Shown here: positions 1-8,495 of the stretch, piece by piece
Layout: the number at the start of each line of letters is the position of its first letter
Numbering within the stretch: the first letter of the stretch is position 1
Source: Tannerella sp.
GTDB taxonomy: Bacteria; Bacteroidota; Bacteroidia; Bacteroidales; Tannerellaceae
Length of the DNA stretch: 34,052 nucleotides
NCBI GenBank assembly: GCA_031272455.1
Contig: JAISTS010000058.1
Span: 1 to 34,052 of the forward strand
Direction of reading: 5' to 3'
Notes under the pieces: model-generated
The model's input: only the letters and a program-made list of their open reading frames with translations
What the model was told of the DNA's origin: nothing
Databases searched by the model: none
Made by a program: the position numbers and the translations under genes

Positions 1-1
1 T

Positions 2-136
2 CTGACAGGTATGCTCGTCTATTCTTCCAACTCGGATTTTGATATAAATTCATCTGGATTAAAGCAAGGCGTTTACATCATTGAGAAACGATATCTGAAC
101 GGGAGAGTGGAAAGGAGGAAAATAGTAAAGCGGTAA
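2..136 (+). CDS. 3' end of a T9SS-secreted protein (type A sorting domain)
   Basis: Only the last 44 codons lie in the window; the reading frame is open from base 2 to the TAA at 134-136. The peptide has the plan of a type IX secretion type A C-terminal domain: a 'TGMLVYSS' strand, then 'LKQGVYII' and a basic end, 'RRKIVKR'. In that family the domain directs export across the outer membrane and is then removed. The catalytic or binding part lies upstream of the window, so the function of the cargo is unknown. A protease-inhibitor-like gene and a protease relic follow on the same strand, which makes a peptidase cargo possible, but that is inference from context only. Confidence 0.75.
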   Translation: MTGMLVYSSNSDFDINSSGLKQGVYIIEKRYLNGRVERRKIVKR

Positions 137-144
137 AAAACATT

Positions 145-562
145 ATGAAAACAACATCTAAAAAATCAGTATTTTTTCTAACATTTTGTGTGTTAGCATT
201 TGTTGCCTGCGACAAATCGACAGACGGACCAACCGGATAATTCCGAAACTGTTTTCAGAACATCTGTAAATGACCAATTTACCATTAATTTTGAACAGCC
301 ATCTGAAATTATTTTTCAAGGCTCGGCGGTATCGGCCGGGTACTCTTGGCGCTGGGAAAACCGCAATGATACGCAAGAAGTTACGGATACCGTAAGCGTT
401 GAATACATTGTAGAAGAGGAAGGAAGGGGCAAACCTGCAACTGAGGTCTGGACATTTATCGGCAAACGACAGGGCGAAGTTACACTCAAATTCCTTTACA
501 GACGCCCTTTTGTACCGACGGAAGACGATGTGCTGAAAGAGATTATGGTAAAAGTGGAGTGA
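145..562 (+). pseudogene. Frameshifted lipoprotein with chagasin-like (I42) inhibitor domain
   Basis: The ATG at 145 opens a lipoprotein signal peptide with lipobox LAFVAC (Cys22), but this frame stops at 238-240 after 31 codons. The next frame stays open to the TGA at 560-562 and carries the mature protein. Removing one base in about 217-237 would join 'ACDKS' to 'QTDQPDNSETVF'. The body resembles chagasin/I42 cysteine-protease inhibitors: 'SAGYSWRW' (GYxW loop), 'GKRQGEVTLKF', and 'YRRPF' near the end where the family has RPW. The repaired length, about 138 aa, suits a small lipoprotein inhibitor. It may be a true pseudogene or a one-base sequence error. The family call rests on three short motifs and is moderate. 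Confidence 0.6.
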
Positions 563-582
563 GTTTTCAAAAACATAACTTT

Positions 583-754
583 ATGAAAAAGAATTATTTA
601 TTAATCAGCGTATTTGCCGCGATGCTGGCATTTGCAGGTTGCGACAGTGAGCAAGTGGGAATTGTAAAATGAATCATCTTCCGAAGAAACTATGCCCTAC
701 CAGCAATTTGTAGAGCAACTCAATCAAATTCTAAGCAATAATGAAAGCCAATAG
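583..754 (+). pseudogene. Frameshifted small lipoprotein
   Basis: The ATG at 583 starts a clear lipoprotein leader (lipobox LAFAGC, Cys20), but the frame ends at a TGA (670-672) after 29 codons. The adjacent frame continues with an acidic, Ser/Glu-rich segment, 'NESSSEETMPYQQFVEQLNQ', to the TAG at 752-754. Dropping one A from the four-A run at 666-669 restores a 56-57 aa lipoprotein. The function is not recognisable. It lies 20 bases after the inhibitor-like gene, and its repaired 3' end overlaps the next start (741) by 14 bases. That tight spacing suggests these were once one operon. The lesion is the same kind as in the preceding gene: one surplus base just after the lipobox. Confidence 0.55.
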
Positions 755-1261
755 TTTGATATTATTGTTCCTGTTTTGCCTCATCCTGCAGCCTGTTTTT
801 TCTCAAAACACCAAATTGATAGAGAACAGGGATATTTTGGATGCGGAGAGCAGAACGCAGTTGATTCTTCAGAAAAGTCCTGCCTATATTTCGGTTGATT
901 TTATAAGAATAAATATTGATAAAATAATTGATAATGAGCAGTTTATATTGGAGTTTGGGGACAGAATGATTGAAGTACAAAAAGAAAGAATTGACGTCAG
1001 AGGCATCAACAATTTTACCTTTGTCGGAAAAAATTTTGAAAGTGGCAACAGCATTGTTTTATCCCAAATTACGCATTAGGATTTATCCCACAAAGGTAAT
1101 ATTTTTTTTCTAATGCGGATTCCGGGTTTAACAGAGATTTTTCAATCAATCCATCATTAAGTATTCATCCACATTTTTTAATTGAATATAAGAACTCTAC
1201 TATTACAATCTTAGATGTTTATGATGACAGAGGAATGTATGTTTTAGAAACCAAGATATGA
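741..1261 (+). pseudogene. Relic of a T9SS-secreted (metallo)protease: propeptide plus sorting tail
   Basis: The open part (741-1079, 112 aa) has a signal peptide ending 'PVFSQ', with Gln at the predicted mature N-terminus. A segment such as 'FILEFGDRMIEVQKERIDV' and 'NNFTFVGKN' resembles the propeptide start of Bacteroidota secreted metalloproteases. It stops at TAG 1077-1079. Past the stop the same frame reads 'DLSHKGNIFF', as if the stop were a nonsense change. A different frame at 1100-1261 encodes 'FSINPSLSIHPHF' and 'ITILDVYDDRGMYVLETKI', which looks like a degraded T9SS sorting domain. The catalytic domain is absent. The simplest reading is a large internal deletion plus point lesions. 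The protease assignment is inference; the propeptide and tail are what can be seen. Confidence 0.5.
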
Positions 1262-1357
1262 AAAGATTTATTACAACTCATTGTTCTTTAATATTCAGGA
1301 TTTTGTAATTTATACATGCAGAATTTTATGCGTTTGCCCTGTCAAAAATAAATAAAT

Positions 1358-1388
1358 TTTGTTTTGAGTTCAACTTTTATTATCTTTG
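1358..1388 (+). promoter_or_regulatory. Bacteroidota-type promoter of the GH106 gene
   Basis: A TTTG at 1358-1361 is followed after exactly 19 nt by TATCTTTG at 1381-1388. This matches the lineage's TTTG / TAnnTTTG housekeeping pattern. Transcription would start near 1394, leaving a leader of about 35 nt before the ATG at 1430. Confidence 0.8.
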
Positions 1389-1429
1389 TGCAATAAATCA
1401 AAAAGGAAATGTCGTAAAATCATTCTATT

Positions 1430-4306
1430 ATGAAAACAAATACCTCTTTTTTATCAACCCGACGAAAATTTATCAAATCGGGAATGTTCCTGACGGCAGG
1501 AATAACGGTTGGCGTCCAAAATCCGGCTACTGTTCAAATTTTTGCCTCTACCGGAGCGAGAGACAAAAATGAGAAAAACACTGATTTTCAACAAGATGAT
1601 GACGCTATTTTCAGCGCATTTCGCAATCCTCCTGCAACTGCCAAACCATTTGTGCGCTGGTGGTGGAATGGCGATAAACTTTCTGCAAAGGAAATTCTGC
1701 GCGAACTCGATATAATGCGCGATGCGGGAATCGGCGGCGTGGAAATCAATCCCATCGCCTTTCCGGGCGGCGACGACCTCGGCATTCCTTCGCTGCCATG
1801 GCTCTCGCAGGAATGGATTGATATGGTGAAGGTTGCGCTCAAAGCCGCCGAAGAGCGCGGTATTATCTGCGACATTATCGTAGGCTCCGGCTGGCCCTTT
1901 GGCGCAGAGATACTCGAAGGCGACGACCGCTCGCAACTGATGACGCTCACAAGCCGCAAGATAAGCGGTCCGGGCAAGGTCAGTATCAAGGTCGAAGAAA
2001 TCATCAACGACGCCAAACCGCGAGTTAACGCTTATAAAGGCGCTGATAATGAACTGTATGCTATCGCGTTGGCGCCGGTAGAGATGTCGAAGTTCACCGC
2101 CCCGAAATGGCTGCCCTTCGACGCCGCCAAAGACACGATAGAGGTTGACGCCCCGCAAGGCGAACATATTCTTTATACGTTAGTCAAATGTACCGGTTTT
2201 CAGGCAGTTATCAACGGTGCTCCGGGCGCGGCCGGTCCCGTCCTCAACCATTACAGCAAGGAGGCGACGGAGAAGTTCCTCAACCGCATGTCCGACGCCC
2301 TTTTCCCGCAGATTAAAGATTTGAAGGGCTTCCGCGCTATGTTCTGCGACAGCATGGAACTCGAAGGCGCCAACTGGTGCCCGGACTTCCTCGAAGAGTT
2401 CAAACGCAGAAAAGGCTATGACATAAAGCCTTACCTGCCGTTCATACTGTTCAAGGTTGGCGGTATGGGCGCAAAGGTCGAAGGCGGCGAGATAACAAAA
2501 CTCTCCGGCGAGGCGAAAGAAGCCGTTGACCGCGCCCGTTACGACTTCTATACAGCCTGCATGGGCATCATAACAGACAGGTTCTTAATAACTTATACCA
2601 AGTGGTGCAATCAGCACGGCTTCAAATCGCGCATGCAGCCCTACGGCAACGAGTTTCACCCCCTCGAAGCCTCGCTTCCAATAGATATACCGGAATGTGA
2701 GACGTGGATTTGGGGACACTCCAACAGGGAAACGGGCTTCACCTATATAGATTTTGTAAACAATAACTCGGCGACAAACGTCAATAAATACGTTGCCTCC
2801 GCTGTTCATCTGTCGGGCAAAAAGATAGTCAGTTGCGAGGAAATAACCAACACCTCTTATGTTTTCCGCGCCAACCTTGAGCAGGTAAAGATTTGCGCCG
2901 ACCAGAGCAACCTCTCCGGCGTCAATCACTCTATCCTTCACGGTTTTAACTATACGCCACTTGAGGCGCCGTTCCCGGGCTGGATACGCTACGGCACGTT
3001 CCTTAACGAGCGCAATACGTGGTGGAAGTTCTTCCCGCAGTGGTCGGCTTACAAGGCGCGACTGTCGGCTCTGTTGCAGGAAACGGAGGCTTTTGCCGAC
3101 ATCGCCGTGCTGCACCCGCTTGCCGATATGTGGACTATCCACGGACCGCAGCGCGACCCGTTCCCCGGACTGCGCTACCCGCCCTATCAGTACAACGTCT
3201 GGGAGGCTATCCACAAGAACGGCAACGCCTGCGACTATACCTGCGAGAGTATCATCCAGAAAAGCCGCTCTGAGAACGGCAACCTTGTCTATGGCTCGCG
3301 CAAGTATAACACACTGATACTGTTGGAAGTAGAAACCATTCAGCCCGCTACGGCAAAGGCGCTGCAAAAGTTCGTCGCTTCGGGCGGTAAACTTGTCTGC
3401 GTCGCCAAAGAGCCTTATAAAGCGCCCGGCTTGGTCAATGCCAAGAGCAACGACAAGGCAGTCGCCTCAACAATGGCGGCTATCAAAAAGTCGTATCCTT
3501 CGCGTGTTTACAACGTCGCCGCCCCCGGCAATGACATAGTGGGATGGTTTGCCGACGTGCAGAAACAGTGTGATATTAAGCCATATATGATTATCGACAA
3601 GCCATGCAAGGCTGTCAGCCAGATTCGCCACCGCTCAGCCGACGGCAAGGATATCTTCTTCATCGCCAATGCAAGTCAGGACGACAGATACCGCCTCAAC
3701 CTGCAATTCCCTGATTCAAAGGGCAATCCGCAGTTGTGGGACGCCGAGAAGGGCTTCCGCAAACCGCTACCGGCTGAAAAGACGTTGCCAATAGACCTGC
3801 CGCCCGCCGCTTCGGTCATCATCGTGTTCGACGAATCGCCCGTCCGCCCGCTGATAGGGCTTGCTATGGAACGTCCGGAAAACGCTAATCCGTTAGTCCT
3901 CAAAGGCTGGAAGATGCGCCTCGAACATATCAACGGCACGTCGCGGACAATAGATATCGACGTCCCCTACGATATTACTTCAAAAGAGGAAACGCAGTCG
4001 TTTGCCGGCACTATCGTCTATGAGAAGCAGTTGGAAGGCGTCCCCGACGGCTACAACTGGTTGGATTTGGGCAAGGTTTACGGACCATCGGAGGTGGCGC
4101 TCGGCGGCGTAGAACTCGGCAACCACTGGTACGGTCGCCACATCTATCCGCTCAACGGCTCGCCTAACGGCAAACTCCTGCAGATACGAATCACCACAAC
4201 TACAGGCAATTACATCAAGTCCATGCCCCAGAACGCCGGCAACCACTGGGTACGTGACGGAGGGCTGACTCATGAGGGAATTGGGGGACCGGTGGTTCTT
4301 GTATAA
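1430..4306 (+). CDS. GH106 family alpha-L-rhamnosidase-type glycoside hydrolase, Tat-exported
   Basis: This 958 aa enzyme should cleave terminal L-rhamnose from plant or other polysaccharides outside the cytoplasm. The N-terminus carries a twin-arginine signal, 'TRRKFIK', followed by a hydrophobic stretch, so it is probably exported folded. The mature part opens with the family hallmark 'FRNPPATAKPFVRWWWNGD' (about residues 62-80) and 'DAGIGGVEINPI'. Acidic clusters typical of the catalytic domain include 'CDSMELEG' (about 306) and 'CEEITNTS' (about 469), but I cannot assign acid and base without an alignment. The C-terminal part ('NWLDLGKVYGPSEVALGGVELG') looks like the usual beta-sandwich that ends the family. 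It has its own promoter. No SusC/SusD pair lies next to it, so it is not in an obvious polysaccharide utilisation locus here. Confidence 0.85.
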   Translation: MKTNTSFLSTRRKFIKSGMFLTAGITVGVQNPATVQIFASTGARDKNEKNTDFQQDDDAIFSAFRNPPATAKPFVRWWWNGDKLSAKEILRELDIMRDAGIGGVEINPIAFPGGDDLGIPSLPWLSQEWIDMVKVALKAAEERGIICDIIVGSGWPFGAEILEGDDRSQLMTLTSRKISGPGKVSIKVEEIINDAKPRVNAYKGADNELYAIALAPVEMSKFTAPKWLPFDAAKDTIEVDAPQGEHILYTLVKCTGFQAVINGAPGAAGPVLNHYSKEATEKFLNRMSDALFPQIKDLKGFRAMFCDSMELEGANWCPDFLEEFKRRKGYDIKPYLPFILFKVGGMGAKVEGGEITKLSGEAKEAVDRARYDFYTACMGIITDRFLITYTKWCNQHGFKSRMQPYGNEFHPLEASLPIDIPECETWIWGHSNRETGFTYIDFVNNNSATNVNKYVASAVHLSGKKIVSCEEITNTSYVFRANLEQVKICADQSNLSGVNHSILHGFNYTPLEAPFPGWIRYGTFLNERNTWWKFFPQWSAYKARLSALLQETEAFADIAVLHPLADMWTIHGPQRDPFPGLRYPPYQYNVWEAIHKNGNACDYTCESIIQKSRSENGNLVYGSRKYNTLILLEVETIQPATAKALQKFVASGGKLVCVAKEPYKAPGLVNAKSNDKAVASTMAAIKKSYPSRVYNVAAPGNDIVGWFADVQKQCDIKPYMIIDKPCKAVSQIRHRSADGKDIFFIANASQDDRYRLNLQFPDSKGNPQLWDAEKGFRKPLPAEKTLPIDLPPAASVIIVFDESPVRPLIGLAMERPENANPLVLKGWKMRLEHINGTSRTIDIDVPYDITSKEETQSFAGTIVYEKQLEGVPDGYNWLDLGKVYGPSEVALGGVELGNHWYGRHIYPLNGSPNGKLLQIRITTTTGNYIKSMPQNAGNHWVRDGGLTHEGIGGPVVLV

Positions 4307-4313
4307 GAAATTT

Positions 4314-4637
4314 TCAAACCGCGACCTGCAAGCGTTGTTCAAGGGTTTCGCGGATGATAGCGTTAATACTTGTGCCGCTGTCCTCGGCAAGTAGCGCCAA
4401 ACGGCAATGAATATCCGACGGGATGCGGACATTCAGCACGCCATTAAACGATTTGCGAGGTTTGACGCCCATCGCCTCGCAGCCTTCGATATAACTTTCA
4501 ATGCCTGCTTCAAAATCGGCACGCAGTTCGGCTATGGAATTGCCCTCGTAGGTAATACTGTCTTTTGTCATGCCAAGCACACGTCCGCAAAGGCCTATGA
4601 ATATTTGACTACAACGGCTCAAATCGCCGCAATTCAC
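4314..4637 (-). CDS. hicB: HicB-family antitoxin, orphan (no hicA nearby)
   Basis: The 107 aa protein contains the HicB core 'TKDSITYEG' and 'FEAGIESYIEGCEAMGVKP', followed by a ribbon-helix-helix-like end, 'SFNGVLNVRIPSDIHCRLA'. HicB normally neutralises the HicA mRNA interferase and represses its own operon. No HicA (about 60-80 aa, double-stranded-RNA-binding fold) is found on either side. The N-terminus before 'FIGLCGRVLGM' is short and unlike the family's usual first strand. It also overlaps the end of the upstream same-strand gene by 29 bases, so the gene may have lost its original 5' end. An internal start at 4571 (MTKDSITYEG) is possible. It converges on the GH106 gene with 7 bases between stops. 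Confidence 0.75.
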   Translation of the reverse strand: MNCGDLSRCSQIFIGLCGRVLGMTKDSITYEGNSIAELRADFEAGIESYIEGCEAMGVKPRKSFNGVLNVRIPSDIHCRLALLAEDSGTSINAIIRETLEQRLQVAV

Positions 4638-5313
4638 GTCTTAACGCCATAGCTCGTCCTCCGGTAACCCTGTCCATCAGCAGCCAGAACCGTTTGCCGT
4701 GATTCATCTCGACGGTATGGCACAGTTCGTGAAGTATCACATAATCAACAAGATGCGCGGGCAAACGGAGTAGCGACAGCGAGAGATTGATATTTTTGCG
4801 ACGCGAACAGCTGCCCCAGCGGCTTGATGTGTCGCGAACTTTTACGGCGGCGAAGGTGAAGCCGTGTTCGCGGGCTTTCAGGGCTACTCGCTGCGGTAGG
4901 ACACGCTTCGCTTCGTGGCGCAGAGCGGCTTTGAGCATACGTTGCAGATGCTGCTGGATGCGCTCGTCGTTGAAATCGGTCTCGGCAGGACAGAACATCG
5001 TGAGCAGCCCGTCTTTCAGCGTCATTCGGAACGACGACATAGCATAGCGTTTGATTTGCAGGCGAAACGTAAGGGTCTGCATATCCGTATTTTCATCGAG
5101 GACAGTCTTTTCCTGTTTCCGCGTATTGACCAACATTTTCCGCAATTTGACCAATTCGTGCCGTGTCAGTTCGAGCATCTGTTTCTCGCTGCCGCCCACC
5201 GGAATTACGGCATAAAGCACGCCGTTTTTTACGCACCAGCGATAGTGCAAAGCCCTGTTGCTACGTCCAAAAATCACGTCGCCCAAGCCTTCGATATGAA
5301 CAGTTTTTTCCAT
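4609..5313 (-). CDS. YgjP/SprT-like M48-type zinc metallopeptidase (DUF45)
   Basis: The protein has the YgjP-family signature '[18 protein letters not shown]' followed by the zinc motif HELCH (in '[20 protein letters not shown]'). The two His and the Glu give zinc binding and catalysis; the second histidine patch, 'NHGKRFW', supplies the third ligand. I chose the ATG at 5311-5313 ([13 protein letters not shown], 234 aa). The longer reading frame would run across the promoter of the divergent gpmI and has an unlikely Phe-rich N-terminus. Family members are cytoplasmic and their substrates are poorly known. The end overlaps the hicB-like gene by 29 bases. Confidence 0.85.
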   Translation of the reverse strand: MEKTVHIEGLGDVIFGRSNRALHYRWCVKNGVLYAVIPVGGSEKQMLELTRHELVKLRKMLVNTRKQEKTVLDENTDMQTLTFRLQIKRYAMSSFRMTLKDGLLTMFCPAETDFNDERIQQHLQRMLKAALRHEAKRVLPQRVALKAREHGFTFAAVKVRDTSSRWGSCSRRKNINLSLSLLRLPAHLVDYVILHELCHTVEMNHGKRFWLLMDRVTGGRAMALRRELRRFEPL

Positions 5314-5352
5314 TTCGGGTGGCAAAATTAATGCTTTGTCGCAGAAAAGTCG

Positions 5353-5360
5353 TAACTTTG
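5353..5360 (+). promoter_or_regulatory. -7 promoter element of gpmI (TAACTTTG)
   Basis: TAACTTTG fits TAnnTTTG and lies 30 nt before the ATG at 5390. The nearest TTTG upstream (5335-5338) leaves only 14 nt, so the -33 element is weak or non-standard. The position argues against the longer gpmI reading frame starting at 5336. Confidence 0.6.
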
Positions 5361-5389
5361 CGGCATTATTTCTGAAAAAAAACAGTTTT

Positions 5390-6916
5390 ATGAAAAAGAA
5401 AGCATTATTGATTATATGCGATGGCTGGGGCATAGGCGACAAGAAAAAGGATGACGTAATATCCTGCACGCCAACGCCTTACTGGGACAGCCTTTTAGCT
5501 GCTTATCCCAACTCGCAGCTTCAGGCTTCGGGCGAAAACGTTGGTTTGCCCGACGGACAGATGGGCAATTCCGAAGTGGGACATCTCAACATCGGCGCGG
5601 GACGTGTTGTCTATCAAGACCTTGTGAAAATTAATATCGCCTGCCGCAACAATTCCATCCTCGACAATCCCGAAATCAAACGGGCGTACAGCTACGCTCG
5701 CGACAATGGCAAACAGATTCATTATCTGGGACTTGTGTCGGATGGTGGCGTGCACAGCTCGCTCGAACATCTGTTCAAACTGACCGAGATAGCCAAAACT
5801 TACGGCGTCAGCAAGTCGTACGTACATTGTTTTATGGACGGTCGCGACACCGACCCGAAGAGCGGCAAAGAGTTTATCGAACAGCTTGAAAATCATCTCA
5901 AAACGACCGGCGGCAAGATAGCCTCCATCGTAGGACGCTATTACGCTATGGACCGCGACAAACGCTGGGAGCGCGTCAAGGAAGCCTACGACCTGCTCGT
6001 CAAAGGCGTCGGCAAGCAGTCGGAATGTATGGTTACTGCTATGGAAGAGTCTTATGCAGAGGGCGTTACCGACGAATTTATCAAACCGATAGTGCATATC
6101 GAGGGCGGCAAGCCGGTAGCTGTCATCGAGCCGGGCGACGTCGTGATCTTCTTTAACTTCCGCAACGACCGCGCCAAAGAACTCACCATCGTCCTTACTC
6201 AGCAGGATATACCTGGAGCAGATATGATGACTGTGCCTGACCTTCAGTATTTTACGATGACACCTTACGATGCCGCTTTCAAGGGTCTGCATATCCTTTT
6301 CGACAAAGATAATGTTGACAATACGCTTGGCGAATACCTTGCATCGCTCGGACTGAAGCAGCTGCATATCGCTGAGACAGAGAAATATGCGCACGTAACG
6401 TTCTTCTTCAACGGCGGTCGCGAAGCCCCGTTCGACGGCGAAGACCGCATACTCGTACCCTCGCCCAAAGTGGCGACCTACGACCTGAAACCGGAAATGA
6501 GCGCCTACGAAGTGAAAGACAAGCTCGTCGAAGCGATAAACACGCAAAAGTACGATTTCATCGTGGTCAACTATGCCAATGGCGATATGGTCGGACATAC
6601 GGGCGTCTATGAAGCTATCGAAAAAGCTGTCATCGCTATCGACGCCTGCCTGCACGACACCGTCGAAGCCGCTAAAGCCAATGGCTACGAGACAATTATC
6701 ATAGCCGACCACGGCAACGCCGACCACGCGCTGAACGAAGACGGCACACCAAACACGGCACATTCGCTCAATCCCGTGCCGTTCGTCTATATCGCGCCCG
6801 ACAATACCTCGGCAAAGACCGCCGACGGCATTCTGGCTGACGTGGCGCCGTCGCTGCTGCATATCCTCGACCTGCCGCAGCCGAAGGAAATGACGGGGCA
6901 CAACCTGATTGGCTGA
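5390..6916 (+). CDS. gpmI: 2,3-bisphosphoglycerate-independent phosphoglycerate mutase
   Basis: This glycolytic and gluconeogenic enzyme interconverts 3- and 2-phosphoglycerate using two manganese ions. It has 508 aa, the usual length. All the hallmarks are visible: '[11 protein letters not shown]' with metal ligand Asp11, '[15 protein letters not shown]' with the phospho-accepting Ser61, '[10 protein letters not shown]', 'NFRNDRAKE', '[10 protein letters not shown]' and the C-terminal '[10 protein letters not shown]'. I chose the ATG at 5390 because it gives the canonical [13 protein letters not shown] start and lies just downstream of the promoter element at 5353-5360. The following DUF3109 gene starts 19 bases after the stop and is probably co-transcribed. 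Confidence 0.97.
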   Translation: MKKKALLIICDGWGIGDKKKDDVISCTPTPYWDSLLAAYPNSQLQASGENVGLPDGQMGNSEVGHLNIGAGRVVYQDLVKINIACRNNSILDNPEIKRAYSYARDNGKQIHYLGLVSDGGVHSSLEHLFKLTEIAKTYGVSKSYVHCFMDGRDTDPKSGKEFIEQLENHLKTTGGKIASIVGRYYAMDRDKRWERVKEAYDLLVKGVGKQSECMVTAMEESYAEGVTDEFIKPIVHIEGGKPVAVIEPGDVVIFFNFRNDRAKELTIVLTQQDIPGADMMTVPDLQYFTMTPYDAAFKGLHILFDKDNVDNTLGEYLASLGLKQLHIAETEKYAHVTFFFNGGREAPFDGEDRILVPSPKVATYDLKPEMSAYEVKDKLVEAINTQKYDFIVVNYANGDMVGHTGVYEAIEKAVIAIDACLHDTVEAAKANGYETIIIADHGNADHALNEDGTPNTAHSLNPVPFVYIAPDNTSAKTADGILADVAPSLLHILDLPQPKEMTGHNLIG

Positions 6917-6935
6917 CGATCGCAATACGTCCGCC

Positions 6936-7517
6936 ATGCTTCGTATCGACGACAAATTGGTCAGCCTCGACCTGATAGACCGCTGTTTCACCTGCGACAC
7001 ATCGCTCTGTCATGGCGCCTGCTGCGTCGAGGGCGATGCAGGCGCTCCGCTCGAAGAGGATGAGTTTGAGATTATCGGAAAGCTGCTGCCGATCATACGC
7101 GACAGCCTTTCCGCTGAAGCACAGGCAGTTATCGACCGTCAGGGCGTGGGCTACATAGATATCGAAGGCGATGTCGTAACCTCGCTTGTCGGCGGCAAGG
7201 AATGTGTTTTCACCTGTCGCGATGCCGACGGCGTGTGCCGTTGCGCCATCGAAAAAGCCTGCCGCGCGGGGCTTACCACTTTTCTGAAACCCGTCTCCTG
7301 CCATCTCTATCCCGTCCGCATCAAACGGTATAAATCCTATACCGCCGTCAATTACGACCGATGGAAAATCTGTCGTACAGCTGAAATAGCCGGTGAACGC
7401 ACCCGCACGCCGCTCTACCGCTTCCTGCGCGAGCCGCTTATCCGCAAGTTTGGCGAAGCATGGTATGCCGAGCTGGATTTCTGCGCCCGCGAATATCTGC
7501 GTCAGAACAGCTTATAA
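6936..7517 (+). CDS. DUF3109 family cysteine-rich protein (YkgJ-like)
   Basis: The protein (193 aa) begins 'MLRIDDKLVSLDLIDRCFTC' and has the cysteine-rich core 'CDTSLCHGACCVEGDAGAPL', further cysteines in 'CVFTCRDADGVCRCAIEKAC', and 'FLKPVSCHLYPVR'. This is the layout of the DUF3109/YkgJ Fe-S or zinc cluster families found in most Bacteroidota; no enzymatic role is established. I prefer the ATG at 6936 over the upstream TTG at 6909, because the TTG would overlap the gpmI stop and adds residues the family lacks. The TAA stop (7515-7517) abuts the reversed recO stop (7512-7514) head-on in the hexamer TTATAA. Confidence 0.85.
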   Translation: MLRIDDKLVSLDLIDRCFTCDTSLCHGACCVEGDAGAPLEEDEFEIIGKLLPIIRDSLSAEAQAVIDRQGVGYIDIEGDVVTSLVGGKECVFTCRDADGVCRCAIEKACRAGLTTFLKPVSCHLYPVRIKRYKSYTAVNYDRWKICRTAEIAGERTRTPLYRFLREPLIRKFGEAWYAELDFCAREYLRQNSL

Positions 7518-8243
7518 GGCATCGAATATGCCCTGCAACACGGCAAGCGACTTGATGTCGTGAAAATCCGAGATATGAATACGGTAATATTCAAGTATGC
7601 GGCTGATGATATTCTGGCGTTCGGGACGCGAGAACGCAAACAGCTCCATATTGGCATAGCTCATCCGCAGCAGACGGCTGAAAATCACACTCTCGGCGCG
7701 GTCGAGATAGTGGTTGTGTTCGGGTTGAACAAGAGTAAACGAGCCGTTTACAAGATCGAAAAAGCTGTCTGCCATGTATGAAGCGCCGTCGGGAGCGACG
7801 CCGAAAAACTGCACAAGCTGTATCAAAAAAACAAGATGAAAATTGGCAACGCCATTTCGGGCGAGTTCGAGCCAGCGCACCGAGTCGCAAAGATAGTTAA
7901 ACAGCTTGGCATCAGGCTCTTTCGGACGGATAATGCGAAACAGCACCTCGGCGACAAACAGCGCGATACAGTTTTTGACCGGATTGGCGCCCGTGTCGTT
8001 CACCGGAAAGCAGAGCCGCGTCTCGCGTATGCGCTGTATCTCCCTCGTATTCAGATGCTCAACATCCATCTCCACCACCGTGAGCGGCATAAAAAGCGAC
8101 GGGGCAACGCGCGATTTCTTGCCACGGCTGCGGGCAACCATATACGACACGCGACCAAAATCCTCGGTATAGACGTGTACAATACCGTATTTGTCGCTGT
8201 AAGGCACTGAATGGAGGACGATACCTCGCGTTTTGAGCAACAT
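7512..8243 (-). CDS. recO: DNA repair protein RecO
   Basis: RecO helps load RecA onto SSB-coated DNA in the RecFOR recombination pathway. The 243 aa protein starts 'MLLKTRGIVLHSVPYSDKYGIVHVYTEDFGR', the typical N-terminal OB-fold opening, and continues into a helical C-terminal domain. The zinc-finger CxxC pairs of some RecO proteins are not evident. The ATG at 8241-8243 was chosen because it begins at this conserved motif; eight more codons upstream are open but fall between it and the promoter. The gene converges with the DUF3109 gene, with stop codons abutting. Confidence 0.9.
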   Translation of the reverse strand: MLLKTRGIVLHSVPYSDKYGIVHVYTEDFGRVSYMVARSRGKKSRVAPSLFMPLTVVEMDVEHLNTREIQRIRETRLCFPVNDTGANPVKNCIALFVAEVLFRIIRPKEPDAKLFNYLCDSVRWLELARNGVANFHLVFLIQLVQFFGVAPDGASYMADSFFDLVNGSFTLVQPEHNHYLDRAESVIFSRLLRMSYANMELFAFSRPERQNIISRILEYYRIHISDFHDIKSLAVLQGIFDAL

Positions 8244-8264
8244 ACCTGACTCTGAATTTTTCGG

Positions 8265-8296
8265 CAAAGATATATCTTCGCCGAAAAAAAAACAAA
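8265..8296 (-). promoter_or_regulatory. Promoter of recO
   Basis: Read on the minus strand, TTTG (8296-8293) is followed after 20 nt by TATCTTTG (8272-8265). The start codon at 8243 lies just downstream. The -33 element sits 6 nt from that of the divergent tRNA-rpsT promoter, so the two promoters are back to back. Confidence 0.75.
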
Positions 8297-8301
8297 AAAA
8301 T

Positions 8302-8332
8302 TTTGCCGGTTTCTCAAAAAGCAGTATCTTTG
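8302..8332 (+). promoter_or_regulatory. Promoter of the tRNA-Glu / rpsT / tRNA-Glu unit
   Basis: TTTG (8302-8305), 19 nt, TATCTTTG (8325-8332) is an exact match to the Bacteroidota pattern. Transcription would begin near 8338, about 47 nt before the first tRNA. Confidence 0.85.
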
Positions 8333-8384
8333 CAGTCGCAATTGAGAGGGGATTTCACCTATTTGATTGTGTATTTGATAATTA

Positions 8385-8456
8385 GGCCTGTTCGTCTATC
8401 GGCTAGGACGCAAGATTTTCATTCTTGAAAGAGGGGTTCGATTCCCCTACGGGCTA
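8385..8456 (+). tRNA. tRNA-Glu (anticodon UUC)
   Basis: The 72-nt gene folds into a full cloverleaf. The acceptor GGCCTGT pairs with ACGGGCT (including G-U pairs). The anticodon stem CAAGA/TCTTG holds the loop TTTTCAT, with anticodon TTC at 8418-8420. The T arm is AGGGG-TTCGATT-CCCCT and the discriminator base is A8456. No CCA is encoded. It is the first gene of a transcript that continues into rpsT. Confidence 0.97.
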
Positions 8457-8495
8457 CGAAGTAGAATTAAAATTAGAAATTAAATTTTTTTTGAG

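Noticed and set aside
2585-3367. 260-codon minus-strand frame opposite the GH106 gene
   Set aside because: Antisense shadow of the GH106 frame; low-complexity Arg/Leu-rich translation with no domain.
5495-7000. 501-codon minus-strand open frame opposite gpmI
   Set aside because: It is the complement of a well-supported gene, has no recognisable domains and no promoter, and arises from the codon bias of gpmI.
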